6,178 nt of DNA, from assembly GCA_017961965.1 (NCBI GenBank), contig JAGCWG010000271.1, positions 1 through 6,178 on the forward strand. The letters are read 5' to 3'. Shown one piece after another: positions 1 through 4,688 of this stretch. This DNA comes from Bacteroidaceae bacterium (lineage in GTDB: Bacteria; Bacteroidota; Bacteroidia; Bacteroidales; Bacteroidaceae). Every line of letters starts with the position of its first letter. The stretch's first letter is position 1. The position numbers were made by a program, and so were the translations under genes. Under the pieces are notes generated by a model that made no database searches, was not told the DNA's origin, and saw only the letters and a program-made list of their open reading frames with translations.

Positions 1-55
1 CACGAATAAAATGTTGTAAGACACAGTAGAATTGATAGAAATTTAAGTTTCATAT

Positions 56-1705
56 TTATTGATTTTTTCTGAGATTATAAAATATCGTAGTAGCATATTT
101 ATACTCGCCGAATTCTGAAGCATCAGCAGAGTATAAAATATTATCTTTTTCATCTATGCCCAAACCCCATTTCATTAGAAATGAGTATTTTGTGGTCTGA
201 GGATAATTCACCTCACGTTTTCCTGCTACTAAACCTTGTCTGATAGCCGTATCATAGTCTTTCACCTCTAAGTATGAATGACGTAACTCATCTTTTGAAT
301 TATATATCTCTAAATTAGCCCAAACCTCAGGTTCTTCTTCTCTCAATCCATCATCTTCGCTGGTGATACGATGATGCTCCATTGGAGGAAGCGGACGACT
401 CATATGAGGTTCTCCGTCTCTTGTATCATTGGACTCGATAGCTTCAACTATTTCCCATACGTATTCATTACGAGTTACAATTGTATTTTCAGATAAACCA
501 TCTATAACCCAAACATGGCCATCATGATGTATCCTTTTACTCCAAAATAGAAACGATTCTGTATCTTCCGTTGCAAAAGAATATATCAGAACAGGAAGAC
601 CTTCTTTTAGGTTGTCAATAACTGTATTTGAGTTAAAATATGCTTTGTCACAAGTCAATCCATATTGCTTCAAGACTTTATTAAAATCCGTTTTCTCATC
701 TTTTACATAACTTTCAGTATATGTGTAATGCATGCCCATTTTTTCACCCAGTTCAGCGATTAACTCAGCAACATATTGGCTTGAGTGTACACTTGTATCA
801 TCTTCGTCCTTTGCCATTTTATCCCATCGCATAGATGGATTACAAAACGTGCCTGGGATATATTTTGGATCCTCAGGGTAAATTCCTTCAAATTTTGCAC
901 CATGATTTAATCCCGCAGGAGTATTAAATTTATAATGAGCAAAATATAACCATTGTGCCATAGCAACTGAAGCACACCCTGCCTTTGGTTTATTTTGATA
1001 TAAATAACCATTCTTTCCTCGTACGGACGGACAATATTCGTTAAATGGCTCATCTTGATGCCACTTTGTTTCCAGACGTTTGTTCACAAGTCCAGTTTTA
1101 TTTTCAACTATTTGTGTATGTAATAAACGTTTACACAGATACTTACGTATAGTATAGCTTGAATTTATGGCTTTACGTCTTGAAGATTTTTTTAATGAAT
1201 CAGTAGCAGAACAAACCTTTTCAGCATAAGCACATAAATACATTTGCTTCCAGAACTGGTAATCTTGATTCTTGACTAATTCATCATAAGAAACGCCACT
1301 TTTATTCTTCCTTAGTTCGATTAAGTTGCTTGCAATATTTTGAATCCATAGTTTTGAACCAGTTATCTGTGATTCATAGTTGAAAGAACCAGTTGGAGAG
1401 CTAACTAATACAGGAGTCACTCGCATATCAGCTGAAAATAACTTCCAGCCTTCTACATAATTGACCGCATACATAATAGTATCACTATCAAATGTAATTG
1501 GCTCAATATTAACAATTGATGTTGAGTCAAGAAAACCTGCTGCATATGCCGCAGTTTTCATATCCACGTTAAAATCATAGCATTTTGATTCGTCGTATTG
1601 TCCATGATTTTCGTTTGGGGTTACATCATCAAGCATATCACTTTGTTCACATGCAGAAAAAACTGCGAAAACACAACAAGTAAGTAAGAATGTTTTAAAA
1701 CTCAT
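56..1705 (-). CDS. C10 family (streptopain-like) cysteine peptidase, lipoprotein
   Basis: This 549-residue protein is a probable secreted cysteine protease of family C10, the family of streptococcal SpeB and Prevotella interpain. The ATG at 1705 is chosen because it is directly followed by a lipoprotein signal peptide (hydrophobic residues 6-18, then FSAC with lipidated Cys19). An in-frame TTG 36 bases upstream would add a charged extension ahead of the signal. Residues about 45-110 resemble the inhibitory Spi_C10 prodomain (YAVNY..GW.LFSAD...PVL..S..GSF). The mature domain opens with WHQDEPFN (215-222). The catalytic Cys244 lies in GCASVAMAQ and the catalytic His397 in GHVWVIDG. The usual C-terminal NWGWGG is here KWGLG (512-516), and about 115 residues separate it from the His instead of about 16 in SpeB. 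The family and prodomain are clear. Activity is uncertain because of the altered motif. A likely role is peptide scavenging or host-protein cleavage at the cell surface or in the periplasm. The gene looks monocistronic. Confidence 0.88.
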   Translation of the reverse strand: MSFKTFLLTCCVFAVFSACEQSDMLDDVTPNENHGQYDESKCYDFNVDMKTAAYAAGFLDSTSIVNIEPITFDSDTIMYAVNYVEGWKLFSADMRVTPVLVSSPTGSFNYESQITGSKLWIQNIASNLIELRKNKSGVSYDELVKNQDYQFWKQMYLCAYAEKVCSATDSLKKSSRRKAINSSYTIRKYLCKRLLHTQIVENKTGLVNKRLETKWHQDEPFNEYCPSVRGKNGYLYQNKPKAGCASVAMAQWLYFAHYKFNTPAGLNHGAKFEGIYPEDPKYIPGTFCNPSMRWDKMAKDEDDTSVHSSQYVAELIAELGEKMGMHYTYTESYVKDEKTDFNKVLKQYGLTCDKAYFNSNTVIDNLKEGLPVLIYSFATEDTESFLFWSKRIHHDGHVWVIDGLSENTIVTRNEYVWEIVEAIESNDTRDGEPHMSRPLPPMEHHRITSEDDGLREEEPEVWANLEIYNSKDELRHSYLEVKDYDTAIRQGLVAGKREVNYPQTTKYSFLMKWGLGIDEKDNILYSADASEFGEYKYATTIFYNLRKNQ

Positions 1706-1722
1706 TTTTTTTGTTTTTTTGA

Positions 1723-1739
1723 GCTCTGATTTGCAGAGC
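1723..1739 (-). promoter_or_regulatory. 5'-leader hairpin ahead of the C10 peptidase start
   Basis: In the mRNA sense the sequence is GCTCTG-CAAAT-CAGAGC, a perfect 6-bp stem with a 5-base loop. It ends 17 bases before the ATG at 1705. The stretch between is almost pure A, apart from CTC next to the stem and a single C. An unstructured A-rich stretch before the start is typical of Bacteroidota ribosome loading, so the hairpin sits immediately 5' of the likely ribosome landing site. A regulatory role is inference. Confidence 0.4.
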
Positions 1740-1854
1740 AAGTGGATAAATTTAGTTAGTAATCGTCTTTGACTGTTTCTTGATCAGAGAGACAGAGAAA
1801 GAGCAAAGAGGCAAGAGTGATCACTTCTTGCTTATTTATTCTCCAAAAAGAAGA

Positions 1855-1886
1855 CAAACATATTATGTCATCTTCGCCAGAACCAA
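1855..1886 (-). promoter_or_regulatory. candidate Bacteroidota promoter for the C10 peptidase (proximal)
   Basis: On the minus strand TATGTTTG (1862-1855) matches the -7 consensus TAnnTTTG exactly. ATTG, with TTG at 1886-1884, lies 21 bases upstream as a -33 box. It would give a leader of about 145 nt. It is an alternative or addition to the candidate at 2006-2035, and sequence alone cannot choose between them. Confidence 0.4.
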
Positions 1887-2005
1887 TTTTAGAGATATAA
1901 GTCTTGTTTATCTCAACACTCAGATTAAAGGAGATGAGTGTCAAGTCTCTTTGTGGTTTTATTTCAGAAAAGTTGTACAAAGTAAGATAAATATATTCAA
2001 ATATG

Positions 2006-2035
2006 CAAATTTATTGCAACATATTCATCTTACAA
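2006..2035 (-). promoter_or_regulatory. candidate Bacteroidota promoter for the C10 peptidase (distal)
   Basis: On the minus strand TAAATTTG (2013-2006) is an exact TAnnTTTG -7 box. ATTG, with TTG at 2035-2033, lies 19 bases upstream. The 12 bases TAAATTTGCATA are identical to those at the galE promoter, which strengthens the call. The -7 box lies inside a small palindrome, TGCAA-ATTTA-TTGCA (2004-2018). A transcript from here would have a leader of nearly 300 nt before the peptidase. Confidence 0.5.
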
Positions 2036-2176
2036 TAGTGTTTTCTTAGCAATAATGATAATATTCTCTATTTGAGTACACACAGATAGACAAAAAAATG
2101 GTCTACCCCGTTGCTCACGCAAAAGAATAGCCACAACACAAACACAAAATAAAACACGACATAATCTACAATTAGT

Positions 2177-2218
2177 GAACTACTAAAAAATAGTTCTTGC
2201 AGATAATTTCCTATTATC
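2177..2218 (-). other. two additional stem-loops downstream of galE
   Basis: There are two perfect inverted repeats here. GAACTA (2177-2182) pairs with TAGTTC (2191-2196) across an 8-base loop. GATAAT (2202-2207) pairs with ATTATC (2213-2218) across a 5-base loop. They follow the larger galE hairpin in the direction of galE transcription. They may add to termination or protect the 3' end from exonucleases. Each stem is only 6 bp, so the evidence is modest. Confidence 0.35.
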
Positions 2219-2220
2219 AT

Positions 2221-2259
2221 ATAAGTGAATGGATAAACTGTAGTTTATCCCACACTTAT
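2221..2259 (-). terminator. stem-loop terminator-like structure after galE
   Basis: This begins 12 bases beyond the galE stop codon. The inner stem is GGATAAACT/AGTTTATCC (2231-2239 with 2242-2250; if the innermost base pair stays open, the loop is 4 bases). A second perfect 7-bp arm pair, ATAAGTG (2221-2227) and CACTTAT (2253-2259), extends it past a small internal loop. No clear U-run follows on the minus strand, so it may be an imperfect intrinsic terminator or a 3'-end stabiliser. Confidence 0.5.
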
Positions 2260-2271
2260 CTCTAATGCTAA

Positions 2272-3306
2272 TTACTGAATACCTGCATCGCGGAGGTGTA
2301 CCTGCCACTTCCATGCAGATGCAAGAATCTCGTCAAGCGGAGTGTCTGCTGACCAGCCAAGTTCCTTGTTTGCCTTGTCAACATTTCCCCAGATTGCTTC
2401 GATGTCGCCCTCACGACGTGGAGCATATTCCCAAGGAAGCTTAACACCTGTTGCACGCTCGAATCCTTCTACGATTTCGAGTGTTGAATAACCATGACCT
2501 GTACCGATGTTGAATATCTCAACTGGTTCTGTATCCTGGTCAAGTACACGTGTCATTGCCTTTACGTGTGCCTTTGCAAGGTCAACTACATAGATGTAGT
2601 CGCGGATACAAGTCTTGTCTGGTGTGTTGTAGTCATTACCAAATATCTTCAACTGCTTACGGATACCGATGGCAGTCTGAGTAACGAATGGTATGAGGTT
2701 CATTGGTACTCCGTTAGGAAGTTCACCGATGAGTGCAGTTGGATGTGCACCTATTGGGTTGAAGTAACGGAGAATGACACTCTTGATTGGTGCTCCAGAG
2801 TGGATATAATCCTGAATGATCTCTTCGTTAATCTGCTTAGTGTTTCCGTATGGTGAGAGTGCCTTCTGAATTGGAGCGTTCTCTGTTACAGGGAGATTCT
2901 CCTTAGTTGGCTGACCATATACGGTGCAAGAAGAAGAGAAGATGATTCCCTTTGTACCATACTTAGCCATAAGCTCAAGCACGTTCATAAGGGAATTGAG
3001 ATTATTTCTATAATATAGAAGAGGCTTTTCAACAGACTCGCCAACTGCCTTGGATGCTGCGAAGTGAATTACACCCTTGATTGGATATTTTGCAAATACT
3101 GCTTCTACCTTATCAAAATCGTTGAGGTCAACCTGCTCGAATGCTGGACGAATGCCTGTAATCTTCTCTATACCGTCAAGTACATTGACATTAGAGTTTG
3201 AGAGGTTGTCTATAATTACTACGTCGTATCCTGCTTCCTGAAGTTCTACTGTAGTGTGTGAACCGATAAAACCAGTTCCACCCGTTACAAGAATAGTCTC
3301 TTTCAT
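2272..3306 (-). CDS. galE: UDP-glucose 4-epimerase
   Basis: GalE interconverts UDP-glucose and UDP-galactose in the cytoplasm using tightly bound NAD. It serves the Leland pathway and supplies galactose for surface polysaccharide. The 344 residues match the usual GalE length (E. coli 338). The Rossmann motif GGTGFIG is at 9-15, and Asp33 follows the second strand. The catalytic Ser is in SSSCTVYG (124-131), and the Tyr153-X3-Lys157 pair is in SPYGNTK. Family signatures RYFNPIGAHP (180-189), RDYIYVVDLA (235-244) and APRREGD (295-301) are present. The ATG at 3306 begins directly before the Rossmann strand and has an AT-rich leader without Shine-Dalgarno, as expected in this phylum. By counting from APRREGD, the position of E. 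coli Tyr299, a substrate-size gate, is Ile306 here, so N-acetylated sugars might also be accepted (inference). It appears to be a single-gene unit with its own promoter and 3' hairpins. Confidence 0.96.
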   Translation of the reverse strand: MKETILVTGGTGFIGSHTTVELQEAGYDVVIIDNLSNSNVNVLDGIEKITGIRPAFEQVDLNDFDKVEAVFAKYPIKGVIHFAASKAVGESVEKPLLYYRNNLNSLMNVLELMAKYGTKGIIFSSSCTVYGQPTKENLPVTENAPIQKALSPYGNTKQINEEIIQDYIHSGAPIKSVILRYFNPIGAHPTALIGELPNGVPMNLIPFVTQTAIGIRKQLKIFGNDYNTPDKTCIRDYIYVVDLAKAHVKAMTRVLDQDTEPVEIFNIGTGHGYSTLEIVEGFERATGVKLPWEYAPRREGDIEAIWGNVDKANKELGWSADTPLDEILASAWKWQVHLRDAGIQ

Positions 3307-3319
3307 ATATTAATGTCTG

Positions 3320-3341
3320 TTTGCATTTTTAAGTATGCAAA
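3320..3341. promoter_or_regulatory. palindrome over the galE transcription start (possible operator)
   Basis: TTTGCAT (3320-3326) and ATGCAAA (3335-3341) form a perfect 7-bp inverted repeat with an 8-base spacer. It overlaps the downstream half of the galE -7 box and the expected start point. A repressor bound here would block initiation. In the transcript only one arm would be certain to be present, so a DNA operator is more natural than an RNA hairpin. No cognate regulator is visible in the window. Confidence 0.4.
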
Positions 3342-3367
3342 TTTACGGACTATTTTTCGATATCAAA
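3338..3367 (-). promoter_or_regulatory. galE promoter (-33/-7 type)
   Basis: On the minus strand TAAATTTG (3345-3338) is an exact match to the Bacteroidota -7 consensus TAnnTTTG. A TTTG (3367-3364) lies 18 bases upstream as the -33 box. Initiation would fall about 25 bases before the galE ATG. It lies just downstream of the terminator at 3432-3461, as expected for an independent galE unit. Confidence 0.65.
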
Positions 3368-3431
3368 ACAAAATCCCAAATATATTTATCCTCCGACAAG
3401 TTTTTTGTTCAATTTCATGCCCCGAAACAAC

Positions 3432-3461
3432 AAAAAAAGCGAGTTCTTGATAAGAACACGC
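3432..3461 (-). terminator. Rho-independent terminator of the three-gene operon
   Basis: In the minus-strand sense the arms are GCG-T-GTTCTT and AAGAAC-T-CGC around the loop ATC. This gives 9 base pairs with one T-T mismatch. Seven T residues follow at once (complement of 3432-3438). The structure has the form of a classic intrinsic terminator. It would end transcripts coming from 3662-4609 before the galE promoter. Confidence 0.75.
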
Positions 3462-3497
3462 CCATAATGACTGACTATAATACCCATAACTTAATTA

Positions 3498-3514
3498 GGT
3501 GTGCAAAATTATTT
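3498..3514 (+). repeat. left terminal inverted repeat of the 154-bp element
   Basis: This 17-base arm is an exact reverse complement of 3635-3651. Its GGTGTGC end is on the outside of the element. Confidence 0.8.
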
Positions 3515-3634
3515 TTATAATGATTGTATTGATTAATGATGTAGGTTCAGCACATAAAATAAATGAGTGTAGTGACTCCTACTCGATTGTTTTTAGGCGT
3601 TGAAGATGCGCAGTAGGCGGTACAAGGATTGTAT

Positions 3635-3651
3635 AAATAATTTTGCACACC
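3635..3651 (-). repeat. right terminal inverted repeat of the 154-bp element
   Basis: This is the exact reverse complement of 3498-3514. Its outer end lies only 10 bases from the stop codon of the 75-residue gene at 3662. Confidence 0.8.
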
Positions 3652-3661
3652 ACTTATATGC

Positions 3662-3889
3662 CTAAATGCGTGCTTTCAGTTCTTCATGAAGCATGTCCAT
3701 AATATAAACGGCCCCCTGATAGTACAAGCCTGTGGTATCACGCTCAACTTTCTCGAATGTATGTGAGCCATAAATAATATCCATAGCTTGAGTCATCGTT
3801 ATATTTTGTTCCTCCATTAGCATATTGACAAGTTCATTTGTCAAACATTCTATCTGGAATTGTTTGCTTTGTGCGTCTTGTGTTGTCAT
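3662..3889 (-). CDS. small hypothetical protein, last gene of the DUF3791-DUF3990 operon
   Basis: This is a 75-residue protein with no function I can assign. It is acidic and probably mostly helical, with a helix-forming segment at about 10-28 (FQIECLTNELVNMLMEE). A short conserved-looking core follows, TMTQAMDIIYGSHTFEKV (31-48), then TTGLYYQGAVYIMDMLHEEL (52-71). There is no signal peptide or membrane segment, so it should be cytoplasmic. It starts with ATG 4 bases after the stop of the DUF3990 gene, so it is almost certainly co-transcribed and probably translationally coupled. The pattern T-G-L-Y-x-Q-x-x-x-Y at the end recalls small proteins that accompany DUF3791/DUF3990 pairs, from memory and not searched. 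It could be an antitoxin, an accessory regulator or a structural partner. The inverted-repeat element starts 10 bases beyond its stop. Confidence 0.75.
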   Translation of the reverse strand: MTTQDAQSKQFQIECLTNELVNMLMEEQNITMTQAMDIIYGSHTFEKVERDTTGLYYQGAVYIMDMLHEELKARI

Positions 3890-3893
3890 AATG

Positions 3894-4385
3894 TTACTGC
3901 TCTATCTTATTAAGTAAACTTATTGCACGTTCTGTACCAAAAAAATATTGGAAAGTTGGTCGGATGAATGATAGTTGGCGAATCAGTTCGTCCATTTGAA
4001 TATATTGCAATTGGAAACGACTAATTTGTAATCCGACTCTGTCATCTGCTATTGGTCCATACACTATATCGTAATTATGTGCCTGCTCATGAGATTTGTT
4101 CTTACGGTTTTGCATAATGAATTCTGCCCATTCCTGAGAATAGCCTTCAAATACTTTGACTTTTAAATCTGATGAAACGGTTTTATACATAATGTTTTCA
4201 TCAAATTCATAGGTCGTAATTGTGGCTTCACCAGATTCTTCTCTGTCCACTGTACGCTCAGCCATCATCTGTGCTTGGTGTAAATCTGGGCTTAGGTAGA
4301 AACCTTGACCAAAATCCTTACCACGACGTCCTCTTTTTAGGTCAATCGTGTCAATACTCATGTTTGAACCGTGATATAGTTTCAT
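3894..4385 (-). CDS. DUF3990 family protein, ADP-ribosyltransferase-like (putative toxin)
   Basis: This 163-residue cytoplasmic protein matches the DUF3990 pattern as I know it. It has LYHGS at 3-7, a DFGQGFYLS block at 24-32 followed by QA..MAER, then TYEFDE (58-63), YDIVYGPIADD (105-115), and a C-terminal QYFFGTERAISLL (146-158). The first His (H5 in LYHGS) and the Tyr of GFYLS (Y30) resemble the H and Y motifs of ADP-ribosyltransferase-fold enzymes, which bind NAD. The third catalytic position is not clear; D106 or E152 are candidates. Its ATG overlaps the stop of the preceding DUF3791 gene by ATGA, and the next gene starts 4 bases after its stop. Small proteins on both sides of an enzyme-like protein suggest a toxin with a neutralising or regulatory partner. 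The family call is firm, the ADP-ribosylation activity is inferred, and the target is unknown. Confidence 0.82.
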   Translation of the reverse strand: MKLYHGSNMSIDTIDLKRGRRGKDFGQGFYLSPDLHQAQMMAERTVDREESGEATITTYEFDENIMYKTVSSDLKVKVFEGYSQEWAEFIMQNRKNKSHEQAHNYDIVYGPIADDRVGLQISRFQLQYIQMDELIRQLSFIRPTFQYFFGTERAISLLNKIEQ

Positions 4386-4609
4386 AGTACTAATGTGCCT
4401 CCGTGGCGATTGCAGATAATTGCTATGTCTTCAATAGCATCTTCTATTGACAATGTATGTTCCACCTTGTAATGCTTGGTCAGGAAGTCCAACCCGTTGT
4501 ATGTGCGAAGATACTGGTATGCCTTGGCGTTAGTCAGTGAGAATCTATGTGCAAATGCGCCTATCACGCAAACCAGATATTCGATTGTATTTCGTTGTTC
4601 TTTTGACAT
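4382..4609 (-). CDS. DUF3791 family small protein (putative antitoxin or partner)
   Basis: This 75-residue protein starts at the ATG at 4609. An in-frame TTG two codons upstream is possible but less likely. It fits the DUF3791 pattern: a helical N-terminus (EQRNTIEYLVCVIGAFAHRF), then AYQYL..YNGLDFL..HY (30-47), then EHTLSIEDAIEDI...C...GG (50-71). There is no export signal. It is the first gene of a three-gene operon, and its TGA overlaps the ATG of the DUF3990 gene by four bases, which favours coupled translation. DUF3791 proteins commonly neighbour DUF3990 proteins, as far as I recall. A partner or antitoxin role is inferred from position and size. The start lies only 14 bases past the nifJ terminator, and no promoter is evident. 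Confidence 0.8.
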   Translation of the reverse strand: MSKEQRNTIEYLVCVIGAFAHRFSLTNAKAYQYLRTYNGLDFLTKHYKVEHTLSIEDAIEDIAIICNRHGGTLVL

Positions 4610-4623
4610 ATTCAACTATCTTT

Positions 4624-4659
4624 AAAAACAGTCACGGGCAGGGCATTACCCTGCCCGTG
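4624..4659 (-). terminator. Rho-independent terminator of nifJ
   Basis: This is a perfect 11-bp GC-rich stem (4633-4643 with 4649-4659) with a 5-base loop. It is followed after four bases on the minus strand by TTTTT (complement of 4624-4628). It lies 29 bases past the nifJ stop. It is the strongest hairpin in the window. Its end is 14 bases from the ATG of the next gene. Confidence 0.85.
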
Positions 4660-4688
4660 GCATTGGTTGTTATTATTGATTAAGACGA

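Larger units (their letters stand above)
1706..2271. other. 566-bp intergenic region between galE and the peptidase gene
   Basis: I find no convincing gene in this AT-rich stretch. From right to left it holds the three stem-loops after galE (2177-2259) and a C-rich stretch around 2101-2160 with no recognised content. It then holds two candidate minus-strand promoters for the peptidase (2006-2035 and 1855-1886) and a hairpin just ahead of the peptidase start (1723-1739). Two open frames of 74 and 89 codons on opposite strands overlap each other here, but both need TTG starts and neither resembles a protein I know. Confidence 0.6.
3498..3651. mobile_element. 154-bp inverted-repeat element (MITE-like or IS remnant)
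   Basis: The two ends are perfect 17-bp inverted repeats, GGTGTGCAAAATTATTT at 3498-3514 and its complement at 3635-3651. Similarity continues inward imperfectly. The 120-bp interior has no credible open frame and contains an imperfect GAGT/ACTC-type hairpin near 3563-3583. The flanks show only a weak match (ACTTAATTA on the left, ACTTATATG on the right, 6 of 9), so a target duplication is not proven. Each terminal repeat carries an outward TAATTTTG, a -7-like string, but I see no matching -33 box. I cannot name a parent IS. An IS-derived MITE is the leading idea, and a long stem-loop regulatory element is the alternative. Confidence 0.6.
3307..3661. other. 355-bp intergenic region between the three-gene operon and galE
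   Basis: This stretch is accounted for by four items: the galE promoter with its palindrome (3320-3367), the minus-strand terminator of the upstream operon (3432-3461), the 154-bp inverted-repeat element (3498-3651), and short AT-rich spacers. A 61-codon frame at 3335-3520 on the plus strand runs through the promoter and terminator and into the element. I do not consider it a gene. Confidence 0.7.

Noticed and set aside
1756..1980. 74-codon open frame on the minus strand, just upstream of the peptidase
   Set aside because: It needs a TTG start, contains no internal ATG, resembles no protein I know and overlaps a candidate promoter. It is best read as untranslated leader, although a leader peptide cannot be excluded.
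1780..2049. 89-codon open frame on the plus strand
   Set aside because: It has a TTG start, low-complexity AT-driven composition and no recognisable motif, and it overlaps predicted minus-strand promoters.
2085..2107. GATAGAC/GTCTACC inverted repeat with an A-run loop
   Set aside because: It has only seven pairs including one wobble, the loop holds the homopolymer, and no gene ends nearby. It is likely chance.
2494..2856. 120-codon plus-strand frame inside galE
   Set aside because: It is antisense to a well-conserved enzyme and rich in Cys, Trp and Val, as expected for a shadow of biased codons.
3335..3520. 61-codon plus-strand frame upstream of galE
   Set aside because: It runs through the galE promoter, a terminator and one arm of the inverted-repeat element, and has no protein-like features.
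3498..3651. Possible CRISPR or attachment site reading of the inverted repeats
   Set aside because: There are only two arms in inverted orientation, no direct repeats, no spacers and no integrase or cas gene.
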